Shown one piece after another: positions 1 through 6,100 of a stretch of DNA of 8,325 nucleotides (positions are counted from its first letter, which is position 1; each line of letters starts with the position of its first letter). A model generated the notes under the pieces. The model was not told the DNA's origin. It made no database searches and was given only the letters and a program-made list of their open reading frames with translations. The position numbers and the translations under genes were made by a program. Origin of the DNA: Lutimaribacter_A marinistellae (lineage in GTDB: Bacteria > Pseudomonadota > Alphaproteobacteria > Rhodobacterales > Rhodobacteraceae); the NCBI RefSeq assembly GCF_042648365.1, contig NZ_JBHRXI010000013.1, positions 1 to 8,325 on the forward strand, written 5' to 3'.

Positions 1-2
1 CC

Positions 3-311
3 GAGGAGGTGGACATCCAGGCCGTGCTCGATGCCGCCATGCCCCACATGCATCACAGCTGTGAAAGCGTGTTGGAAACCTACCCGGATGATGATGAGGC
101 GGTGACCGCAATCGTGCGCCGGATGGCATTCGTTGCCATCTACAATCGCCAGCTCGACATTCTCGCGCTCGTCCCGGACGAGGCCGAGCGCGAGGGGCTC
201 AGAGACGAGTTCGTCGAAGAGCTGGAGGATTCCTGCGACGACGATCCGGGCAGGCTGCTCGCCGGGGCGGTGGACATGGCGGTCAAGAACACCATGGAAG
301 CCTATGACTGA
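3..311 (+). CDS. Unrecognised acidic protein, probably 5'-truncated
   Basis: I do not recognise this family. The frame is open to the left edge of the window, so the true start probably lies outside. A GTG at 9 could start a 100-residue protein, but the GAGGAG before it touches the GTG with no spacer, which makes it a poor ribosome binding site and more likely part of the coding sequence. The visible product is very acidic (clusters such as PDDDEA and EDSCDDDPG), has no signal peptide in the visible part and no membrane segment, and looks like a soluble, mostly helical cytoplasmic protein. It ends in TGA at 309-311. It is separated from the next gene by 130 bases and is the only product in the + strand block without a visible export signal, so it may not belong to the following cluster. 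Confidence 0.55.
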   Translation, partial: EEVDIQAVLDAAMPHMHHSCESVLETYPDDDEAVTAIVRRMAFVAIYNRQLDILALVPDEAEREGLRDEFVEELEDSCDDDPGRLLAGAVDMAVKNTMEAYD

Positions 312-363
312 AGACTGGCGAGTACATGGCGCCCCCGGATGACATGAGCAGGGATCAACGAGA

Positions 364-396
364 CGGCAGCTGCCGCTATGGAGCGCCGGTTCCGGC
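364..396. other. Small palindrome and short hairpin in the 312-441 intergenic gap
   Basis: The 130-base gap before the outer-membrane protein gene holds a perfect 12-base palindrome, CGGCAGCTGCCG (364-375), followed by a short GCCGG-TT-CCGGC inverted repeat (385-396). No T-run follows, so a classical terminator is not supported. They could be a regulator site or chance in GC-rich DNA. I see no convincing -35/-10 promoter pair in this gap. Confidence 0.25.
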
Positions 397-441
397 CGAA
401 TGCACGAATACCCCCTGTTTTCAGTTCAAGGAGTTGCTTCA

Positions 442-1423
442 ATGACACCCCAGTTAATAGACCCGGCTCAGACGCGCCGAAATTCCAGCGGTGTCATGTT
501 GCTTCTCGCATCGTGCTTGGTCTTGCCGGTCGGCAGCGACTCGGCACAGGCAGCCGAAGGCGGCGGAAGCCATTACCTGCCTGGTGCAGTTGGGGACATC
601 TTCCTGGCGCTCCCGCCCGAACCAGGTTTTCAGGTCGCAAACGTGTCGTGGTTCCAGACAGGAAGCTTAGGCACGACCCTTCTCGAAGGCCAGGTCGGCC
701 TTGGTCTGGAGACGGATACCTTCATCAATATGACGTCCGTCAGTTATACCTTCGAACAGCCGGTCCTCGGGGGGGCGTTACACCGTCGGCATGGCGATCC
801 CGTTCGGCTATGCGACGCTGGACGGTGCGATAACCGGCCCGCTGGGTGGTCGGTTGCCCTTTTCAGATAGCAGCTTTGCCTTGAGCGACATCGCGTTCAC
901 ACCGGTCCAGCTGAACTGGAGTTCGGGTCCCTGGTCCTTCAGGTTCTCCGAGACGATCATTGCGCCGACCGGTGCCTACAGCACGTCGGATGGCGATCTC
1001 GTCAATCTGGGCCGCAATTACTGGAGCTTCGACACCGTCGGAGCCGTCACCTGGTTCAACCCGGAATCGGGCACTGAGGTTTCAGCCTCCGCCGGCCTCA
1101 TGATCAATACCGAGAACCCGGCCACCAATTACAAGACAGGCAACGAGTTTCACCTCGATGCCACGTTCAACCAGTTCGTGGCGCCGGACTTGGCCATCGG
1201 GCTGCGGGGCTACTACTACAAGCAGCTGACCGCGGATAGCGGAGCCGGGGCCACCCTCGGCGCCTTCAAGTCGTCCTCCTACGGGATCGGCCCGGGCTTT
1301 GTCTGGATCCCAGAAGCCGCGGGTGGCGGGCTCACCATTCTTGGAAAATGGATGCACGACTTAGGCGCCAAAAACCGTTTTGAAGCCGATTACATCACGC
1401 TGACGGCTGCCTGGACATTCTGA
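442..1423 (+). pseudogene. Phenol_MetA_deg/SphA-type outer-membrane barrel protein, frameshifted
   Basis: As sequenced the gene is split into two frames. ATG 442, preceded by AAGGAG at 428-433 with 8-nt spacing, opens a frame that ends early at 868-870 (142 residues). The rest of the protein is in the next frame, open through 791-1423. Dropping one G from the 7-G run at 769-775 joins the halves as VLGGRYTVGMAIPFGYATLDG and gives 326 residues, a sensible length for the family. The N-terminus carries a signal peptide (hydrophobic VMLLLASCLVLPVG, then SAQA). The mature part has alternating strands typical of a beta barrel, and the chain ends in ADYITLTAAWTF with a terminal Phe, the usual outer-membrane assembly signal. 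Relatives of this family (COG4313) are outer-membrane proteins often found in catabolic loci for aromatic or hydrophobic compounds, so a channel role is likely. The gene starts the exported-protein block, 50 nt before the DUF1254 gene. Frameshift could be real decay, phase variation or a sequencing error. Confidence 0.75.
769..775 (+). other. Seven-G homopolymer at the frameshift
   Basis: Seven consecutive G residues occur exactly where the reading frame of the outer-membrane protein must shift by one base. Six G would restore a continuous 326-residue frame; seven gives a 142-residue truncated product. Confidence 0.8.
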
Positions 1424-1473
1424 ACGGACCGACGGGTCTAAACCGACAGCGCAGTTCAAAGAAGGAGACTTTC

Positions 1474-2541
1474 ATGATCCCAACTCCACGATTTGCCGCG
1501 ATCTGCCTCGCTTCCGGCCTGGCCGCCTCCCTTTCTGCGGTGCCCGCTGCGGCCCAGATGGCCGATGACAACCTGAGCGAAATGATCGATGCGCGCGAGA
1601 TCCCGGTAACCATCGACAATTTCGCGCGGGTTGCGAGTGACATCGAGTTCGACAAATACGTGGCACTCGCGGGCGGTATCAACCGCTTCTACCACTTCCG
1701 CGAACCGACGCCGGTCGACAACCAGCCCACGATCCGAATGAACCGCGATACGCTCTACAGCACCGCCATTGTCGATATCTCGGAAGGCGCGACGCTGACG
1801 CTGCCCGACGTCGGTGAGCGGTACATGTCGGCGATGATCTACAATCAGGATCACTTCGTGAACGCGGTGTTCCACGGCGGCGGAACCTACGCGCTCGACA
1901 CCGACACGTTCGATACCGATTACGTGATCGTCTACATGCGCACTTTGGTTGATGCAGACGATCCAGAGGATGTGGCGGCGGTTAACGCCATCCAGGACCA
2001 GATGCAGATCGAGGCGGTCTCGTCCAACCCCTTCATCCTGCCGGACTACGATGAGGACGCCTATGAGACGCTGGTCGATCTGACAAAGCAACTCTTGCCT
2101 TTTGCCGGTGGTATTCAGGGCACGTTCGGAACACGGGAAAGCGTTGTTCCGCTTCGTCACTTTATCGGCACAGGGATCGGCTGGGGCGGCCTGCCCGAGA
2201 CCGAGGCGATGTATCCATCCAATGTCCCAAACTTGCCTGTCGGTGAATACAAGATCGAGGTGCCCGCCGAGGTGCCGGTGGGCGCATTCTGGTCGGTCAG
2301 CCTCTATAATGCCGACGGGTTCTTCGAGAAGAACGCGCATGACGGCTATGTGATCAATTCGATCATGGGCGACCGCAACGATGACGGCTCGATGACCGTG
2401 CATCTTGGTGGGTGCGACGATGGCCGCGTGAACTGCCTGCCAATCATGGAGGGCTGGAACTACGTCATCCGCCTCTACCAGCCCGGCGAGGAAATCCTCG
2501 ACGGAAGCTGGACCTTCCCCAACGTCGAACCCGCCAGTTGA
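1474..2541 (+). CDS. DUF1254/DUF1214 domain-containing exported protein (first copy)
   Basis: The 355-residue product has an N-terminal signal peptide (MIPTPRFAAICLASGLAASL, with likely cleavage near AVPAAA-Q), so it is periplasmic or secreted. The N-terminal half is a DUF1254 domain, with the conserved block MNRDTLYS (N90 to S96) followed by LPDVGERYMSAMIYNQDH. The C-terminal part is a DUF1214 domain, with PVGAFWSVSLYNADGFF, then CDDGRVNC, IRLYQP and ILDGSWTFP near the end. C314 and C321 form a C-x6-C pair that could be a disulfide; the next gene keeps the same pair. The biochemical role of these domains is not established as far as I know. ATG 1474 follows GAAGGAG (1461-1467) at 6-nt spacing. 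The gene lies 50 nt after the outer-membrane protein and 14 nt before its paralogue, so co-transcription is likely. At 355 residues it is shorter than some two-domain family members. Family assignment is firm; function is unknown. Confidence 0.88.
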   Translation: MIPTPRFAAICLASGLAASLSAVPAAAQMADDNLSEMIDAREIPVTIDNFARVASDIEFDKYVALAGGINRFYHFREPTPVDNQPTIRMNRDTLYSTAIVDISEGATLTLPDVGERYMSAMIYNQDHFVNAVFHGGGTYALDTDTFDTDYVIVYMRTLVDADDPEDVAAVNAIQDQMQIEAVSSNPFILPDYDEDAYETLVDLTKQLLPFAGGIQGTFGTRESVVPLRHFIGTGIGWGGLPETEAMYPSNVPNLPVGEYKIEVPAEVPVGAFWSVSLYNADGFFEKNAHDGYVINSIMGDRNDDGSMTVHLGGCDDGRVNCLPIMEGWNYVIRLYQPGEEILDGSWTFPNVEPAS

Positions 2542-2555
2542 AAAGGAACAGGATT

Positions 2556-3554
2556 ATGAGAAGCCTGCTTGCCCTCGTGCTCTGCGCCCCAACCTTGGCA
2601 TCTGCCGAGGAGATCACCCTCGAAAACCTGCTTCGAGCGGAAACCGATCACATGATCCGCCAGAATATCGAGGCGTTTAATCTCGAGATCGGCCAGATCG
2701 TCCACCAACGCGAGACGGTGGACCTCGCCAACCAGCCGGTAATCCGGATGAACGTGGACACGATCTATTCCTCGCTCGTCTTGGATCTGTCCGAGCCGGT
2801 CGAAGTCACGCTGCCCGAGATCGAAGGGCGCTACCAGTCGATGCACGTGGTCAATCAGGACCACCACATGTTCGTCGAGGCCCAGCCCGGGACCTACGAA
2901 CTGACACAGGAGATTGTCGGTACACGCTTCGCGGCGGTGAATTTCCGCACTTTCATTGAACCCGGCGACCCGGAGGATGTAACGGCCGCCCATGCCGCGC
3001 AGGATGGCATTGTCGTCTCGGGTGGCGGAACTGGGCCGTTCGAGGCACCGGACTGGGACACCGAGAAACTGGCAGCAGTGCGTAAGGCGCTGAATGACCT
3101 TGCTGCCGAGGTCAGCTTTGACTCCGCGCTTGCCTTCGGGCGAAAGGATGACGTGGATCCGGTCCACTACCTGGTAGGCGGGATCGCCGGCTGGGCCGGA
3201 CTGCCGGCCGAAGGTGCGATCTACCTTGTCGATGCCGTGAACCAAAACGATGGCGAGACCCCCTTCAAGGTCACTGCCAAGGATGTGCCGGTGGACGCGT
3301 TCTGGTCGGTCACGATCTACAACGCGAACGGCTTCATGGAGCCCAATGACATGGGCCGCAACAACTACAACAACGTTACCGCCGAACCGAACGAGGATGG
3401 CTCCATCACCATCCACATGGGCGGCTGCGACGATGGCCGCGTGAACTGCATCCCCATAACGCCGGACTGGAGCTACTCCGTCCGCCTCTACCAGCCGCGC
3501 GCCGAAATCCTCGACGGAAGCTGGACTTTCCCCGCCTTCGAACCTGCTAATTGA
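2556..3554 (+). CDS. DUF1254/DUF1214 domain-containing exported protein (second copy)
   Basis: The start is ATG 2556, not an in-frame ATG at 2412 that lies inside the previous gene: AAAGGA (2542-2547) precedes 2556 at good spacing and a clear signal peptide follows (MRSLLALVLCAPTLASA, cleavage before EEI). The product is 332 residues. It repeats the architecture of the preceding gene: MNVDTIYS at N66 to S72, then LPEIEGRYQSMHVVNQDHH in the DUF1254 part, and PVDAFWSVTIYNANGFM, CDDGRVNC (C291 and C298), VRLYQP and ILDGSWTFP in the DUF1214 part. The paralogues are clearly homologous but well diverged, so the tandem duplication is old; the two may form a hetero-oligomer or act on different ligands (inference). 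A third, ruined copy of the gene end lies at 4171-4293. The 3' end with the following spacer forms one arm of a direct repeat. Confidence 0.88.
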   Translation: MRSLLALVLCAPTLASAEEITLENLLRAETDHMIRQNIEAFNLEIGQIVHQRETVDLANQPVIRMNVDTIYSSLVLDLSEPVEVTLPEIEGRYQSMHVVNQDHHMFVEAQPGTYELTQEIVGTRFAAVNFRTFIEPGDPEDVTAAHAAQDGIVVSGGGTGPFEAPDWDTEKLAAVRKALNDLAAEVSFDSALAFGRKDDVDPVHYLVGGIAGWAGLPAEGAIYLVDAVNQNDGETPFKVTAKDVPVDAFWSVTIYNANGFMEPNDMGRNNYNNVTAEPNEDGSITIHMGGCDDGRVNCIPITPDWSYSVRLYQPRAEILDGSWTFPAFEPAN

Positions 3555-3577
3555 ACAGGAGGCAACGACAATGAAGG
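3432..3577 (+). repeat. Direct repeat, left arm (DUF1214 gene end + RBS + leader start)
   Basis: This 146-base stretch covers the last 40 codons and stop of the second DUF1254/DUF1214 gene, the 16-nt spacer with its AGGAGG, and an ATG with the next codons. It aligns without gaps to 4171-4316, offset 739 bases. By hand I count about 19 mismatches over the 123 coding bases and far fewer across the junction (2 in the 37 bases 3539-3575 versus 4278-4314). The two arms flank the RcnB-like gene. Confidence 0.8.
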
Positions 3578-3606
3578 CGCCATTCGCAATCCTGGCGGCG
3601 GGCCTT
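3571..3606 (+). pseudogene. Orphan gene start with signal-peptide-like leader
   Basis: A strong AGGAGG (3557-3562) with ideal spacing leads to ATG 3571 and the peptide MKAPFAILAAGL, which resembles the start of the phosphatase leader MKASIPILTTGAALLLA. After about 12 codons the resemblance stops: the frame continues as charged, unrecognisable sequence (DHAFLDRVAKGCPKYEKL) and later runs out of frame across the RcnB-like gene. I read it as the 5' remnant of a lost exported-protein gene, perhaps the original start of the phosphatase before the RcnB-like block came between. A short translated peptide cannot be excluded. The end coordinate marks only where the resemblance fades. Confidence 0.45.
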
Positions 3607-3656
3607 GACCATGCGTTTCTGGATCGGGTGGCGAAGGGTTGCCCGAAATACGAAAA

Positions 3657-3695
3657 GTTGGGGCGCCGGGGAATACCTCGTGCCGGCGCCCCAAC
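3657..3695. other. Perfect 13-bp inverted repeat (hairpin) upstream of the RcnB-like gene
   Basis: GTTGGGGCGCCGG (3657-3669) is exactly complementary to CCGGCGCCCCAAC (3683-3695), separated by a 13-nt loop. On the + strand the hairpin is followed by GATTGGTGAG, not a T-run. On the - strand the stem is followed by TTTTCG, so it would be a better, though short, terminator in that direction, where no gene is apparent. It lies about 90 bases before the RcnB-like start, between the orphan leader and that gene. Possible roles are transcript end, mRNA stabiliser or a 5' UTR element; an end of a small mobile repeat is also possible. Confidence 0.55.
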
Positions 3696-3784
3696 GATTG
3701 GTGAGGGAAGGGCAGTCGGAAGTCCACCCCGAGCCGTCATACAGACGGGGATTATACAGTTTCGAGTTCGAAAGGAGGACGATC

Positions 3785-4153
3785 ATGACTGCAAAAGGCA
3801 CGCTGATGCTTGCTATTTCCTTGGCCTTGGCCGTGGCGACATCGCCGGGGATGGCAGACAGCAAGAAGCCAGGCAAGAACCACAAGGTCCCGCCCGGCAA
3901 GGCCACCGGAGTGCCTCCGGGCCTGGCCAAGAAACCCGGCGGCCTGCCCCCGGGACAGGTCAAGAAGGTTTATCGCAAAGGAGAGTTGCTTCCCCGGGGT
4001 CACGCCTGGATCACGGACTATGACCGTTGGCGCCTGCCGCCACTGGCGCCCGGACAAGGCTTTGCACGCTACAACAACGAAGTTTACCGCGTTGTCCGCG
4101 ACACGGGCGTTGTCCTTGAGGCCATCGGAATAGTCTCGGATCTCATGCGCTGA
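3785..4153 (+). CDS. RcnB-family exported protein
   Basis: The start is ATG 3785: AAAGGAGG (3771-3778) lies 6 nt before it and a signal peptide follows at once (MTAKGTLMLAISLALAVATS, likely cleavage at GMA-DS near residue 24). An in-frame ATG at 3605 would bury that signal peptide and is rejected. The 122-residue product has a low-complexity linker at about 26-60 rich in Lys, Pro and Gly with repeated PPG units, then the RcnB-like domain from about 63: YRKGELLPRGH, ITDYDRWRLPPLAPGQGFARYNNEVYRV, with the usual hydrophobic end TGVVLEAIGIVSDLM. In E. coli RcnB is a periplasmic protein affecting nickel/cobalt homeostasis; the many alphaproteobacterial relatives are mostly uncharacterised, so a metal role here is inference. 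The gene interrupts the otherwise tight cluster and is flanked by direct repeats. TTATAC at 3752-3757 could be a -10 element, but no good -35 is visible. Confidence 0.8.
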   Translation: MTAKGTLMLAISLALAVATSPGMADSKKPGKNHKVPPGKATGVPPGLAKKPGGLPPGQVKKVYRKGELLPRGHAWITDYDRWRLPPLAPGQGFARYNNEVYRVVRDTGVVLEAIGIVSDLMR

Positions 4154-4170
4154 GGCAGAACGAAACGAAG

Positions 4171-4293
4171 GATGGTCGCGTGAACTGCTTCCCGATCACC
4201 CCGGGCTGGAGCAATGCCGTCCGCCTCTACCAGCCGCGTGAAGAAATCCGCGACAGGAGCCGGACTTCCCCCGCCGTCGAACCTGCCAATTGA
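4171..4293 (+). pseudogene. Degraded 3' end of a third DUF1214 gene
   Basis: Read from 4171 in frame to TGA 4291-4293, this gives 40 residues that match the end of the second DUF1254/DUF1214 protein without gaps: DGRVNC, PITPGWS, VRLYQPREEI, VEPAN-stop. Decay is visible: the normally conserved ILDGSWTFP has become IRDRSRTSP, and the first Cys of the CDDGRVNC motif is missing because the sequence before it is different. Upstream bases near 4157-4175 loosely recall the NEDG segment of the family, which suggests an internal deletion between short GATGG repeats; that is inference. No start or ribosome binding site exists and the RcnB-like gene ends just before it, at 4153. It is a relic of a third paralogue that once preceded the phosphatase. 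Confidence 0.8.
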
Positions 4294-4316
4294 ACAGGAG
4301 GTAACGACAATGAAAG
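4171..4316 (+). repeat. Direct repeat, right arm
   Basis: Partner of 3432-3577. It comprises the relic DUF1214 end, a 16-nt spacer carrying AGGAGGT (4296-4302), and the first codons of the phosphatase gene. Spacing from stop to ATG is 16 nt in both arms. Confidence 0.8.
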
Positions 4317-6031
4317 CATCAATCCCGATCCTGACCACGGGGGCCGCGCTGCTCTTGGCCAGCACCGCGCTGGCGCAGGACATCGCCACACAGGAGCGTC
4401 CGCGCCTGATTTTGCAGATCACCGTGGACCAGCTTCGCGGCGACCTGCCGCTGCGCCATCTCGACCAGTTCGGAGAAGGTGGTTTCCGCTATCTGATCGA
4501 AAACGGCATCCACTATGACAACGCGCACCACGCCCATGCCAATACGGAAACTGTGGTGGGTCACGCCACGCTGGCCACCGGCGCGCATCCGGCGGCGCAT
4601 GGCATGGTGGGCAACCTCTGGTTCGACCGAACGCTGGGTCGCGCGGTCTATAACATCGAGGACCCGGATTATCCGCTGCTCACGGGCGGCGCGGGTGTCG
4701 ATGCCGAAACCGAGATCGACCCGACGCAAAAGGCCGCCGGCACGGACGGGCGCTCGCCCGCGGCAATCCTGACGACCACCTTCTCGGACGAGCTATCCAT
4801 CGCAACACAAGGCCGGGCGAAGGTGTTCGGCGTATCGGTCAAGGATCGCGGCGCTGTCACCATGGCGGGGCATACCGGCAAGGCGTTCTGGTTTTCCAAG
4901 GCCAGCGGCGAATTCGTGACCTCTAGCTATTACTACGATGACTACCCCGACTGGGTGGTGGCGTGGAACGACGCGGATATCCTGCAAAACTATCTTGGCG
5001 GCTCGTGGGATCTGTTAAACCCCATAGACAGCTACCTGTTCGGCGACCGCGACGATCAGCACTGGGAACCGGATTTCGCAGGCTACGGCCGCACCTTCCC
5101 GCATCCCTATTCAACCATCGACCCGCTTTCTTACGAGAACGACCCCTATTTCTCCACCTTCCTCACCATTAGCCCGGCGGGCGACCAGATCACCGCCGAT
5201 TTCGCCAAGACGCTGATCGACGCCGAGGGGTTGGGAAATGACGAGGTGACCGATTTCCTGGGCGTCAGCTTTTCATCGACAGACTATGTCGGCCATTTCT
5301 TCGGCCCCTCGAGCCTCGAAGCCGAAGACAACCTGCTGCAACTCGACCGCACGCTGGCCGACCTGTTCGCCCATGTCGACGCGAGGATTGGGCTGGACAA
5401 GACGTTGATCGTGCTGTCGGCCGATCACGGCGCGCCCGAGGCGCCTGGATACCTTGCCGAACTGGGCAAGCTGGGCGGCTATGTCTCGCCCGACGCTTGG
5501 GATTCCGCTGCTGCCGTCGACCGGATCCGGGCGCGGTTCGAGCTCTCTGGCAAGATAGTCGAGGGCTATGACCATCCCTATATCAACCTCACAGAAGCGG
5601 CGCGCACCGCCGAGGGTGTTGATCCGGTGGCGCTGGAAACCGCCATCGCCGAGGAACTGGTGAGCTTCGAAGGCGTGGCGTACGCGATCCCCAGCTCGCG
5701 CCTGCGCGCGGGTACCCTGCCTGAGAACGCCCTGACCCGCGCGGTGGTCAACAACTACAATCCGGACCGCTCGGGCGACATCTATCTGGTGTTCAACCCC
5801 GGCTGGTTCATTAACGATTTCGACGGACTCTCGGTCACCGTCACCCACGGTTCGCCCTGGCGCTATGACACCTTCGTGCCGATCCTGTTCGCCGGAAACG
5901 GGCTGGCGCCGCAAACGGTGTCGCGCAGGGTGCACACCGTGGACGTTGCGCTGACGCTCTCTGCCATCGCCGACACCCGCCCGCCCGATGGCGCGGCAGG
6001 CAACGTGTTAACTGAAGTGGTGGGGCAATAG
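4310..6031 (+). CDS. PafA/PhoK-type alkaline phosphatase family protein, exported
   Basis: The start is ATG 4310, 7 nt after AGGAGGT, giving 573 residues with signal peptide MKASIPILTTGAALLLASTA-LA (cleavage near A22). It belongs to the alkaline phosphatase superfamily of type I phosphodiesterase/PafA-like enzymes: metal ligand D40 in TVDQLRGD, nucleophile T81 in NTETVVGHATLATG, then HGMVGN. Further ligands are D325 and H329 (STDYVGHFFGP), D372 and H373 (LSADHGAPE) and H513 (VTHGSPWRYDTFVPI). K178 and R180 in SVKDRGA match the Lys-x-Arg pair that in PafA favours phosphate monoesters, so a zinc-dependent periplasmic monoesterase is expected. Spacing of these residues follows PafA closely. An upstream in-frame ATG at 4214 falls inside the DUF1214 relic and is rejected. 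It is followed after 69 nt by the DUF3604 gene, with which it shares leader DNA. I see no clear Pho box. Substrate is unknown. Confidence 0.9.
   Translation: MKASIPILTTGAALLLASTALAQDIATQERPRLILQITVDQLRGDLPLRHLDQFGEGGFRYLIENGIHYDNAHHAHANTETVVGHATLATGAHPAAHGMVGNLWFDRTLGRAVYNIEDPDYPLLTGGAGVDAETEIDPTQKAAGTDGRSPAAILTTTFSDELSIATQGRAKVFGVSVKDRGAVTMAGHTGKAFWFSKASGEFVTSSYYYDDYPDWVVAWNDADILQNYLGGSWDLLNPIDSYLFGDRDDQHWEPDFAGYGRTFPHPYSTIDPLSYENDPYFSTFLTISPAGDQITADFAKTLIDAEGLGNDEVTDFLGVSFSSTDYVGHFFGPSSLEAEDNLLQLDRTLADLFAHVDARIGLDKTLIVLSADHGAPEAPGYLAELGKLGGYVSPDAWDSAAAVDRIRARFELSGKIVEGYDHPYINLTEAARTAEGVDPVALETAIAEELVSFEGVAYAIPSSRLRAGTLPENALTRAVVNNYNPDRSGDIYLVFNPGWFINDFDGLSVTVTHGSPWRYDTFVPILFAGNGLAPQTVSRRVHTVDVALTLSAIADTRPPDGAAGNVLTEVVGQ
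4325..4378 (+). repeat. Signal-peptide-coding repeat, copy 1
   Basis: These 54 bases encode PILTTGAALLLASTALAQ at the start of the phosphatase. They match 6116-6169 at 49 of 54 positions by hand alignment, with no gaps. Similarity stops at the end of the signal peptide on one side and at the first few codons on the other. Confidence 0.85.
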
Positions 6032-6100
6032 AACGTACCGCTAATCCTTTACCAAATGCTCGCAGCCGGCGGCTACGCCAATCAAAGAGGAGAAAAGGCC

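Noticed and set aside
1456..2403. Long antisense open frame (315 codons)
   Set aside because: It mirrors the first DUF1254/DUF1214 gene, which has a signal peptide and recognised domains; the antisense translation shows no motif.
2475..3740. Long antisense open frame (421 codons)
   Set aside because: It lies opposite the second DUF1254/DUF1214 gene, has no plausible ribosome binding site or family resemblance, and its Arg/Val/Asp/His-rich composition is typical of shadows of GC-rich genes.
3730..3760. Possible promoter with TTATAC before the RcnB-like gene
   Set aside because: No acceptable -35 element at proper spacing could be seen, so I did not list it as a feature.
3605..3784. N-terminal extension of the RcnB-like protein
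   Set aside because: The 3785 start has AAAGGAGG at ideal spacing and an immediate signal peptide; the extension includes the hairpin region and looks non-coding.
4214..4309. N-terminal extension of the phosphatase
   Set aside because: It reads the DUF1214 relic in the wrong frame and would hide the signal peptide; 4310 has a perfect ribosome binding site.
5273..5935. Antisense frame within the phosphatase gene
   Set aside because: The sense strand has the complete phosphatase active site; the antisense product is unrecognisable.
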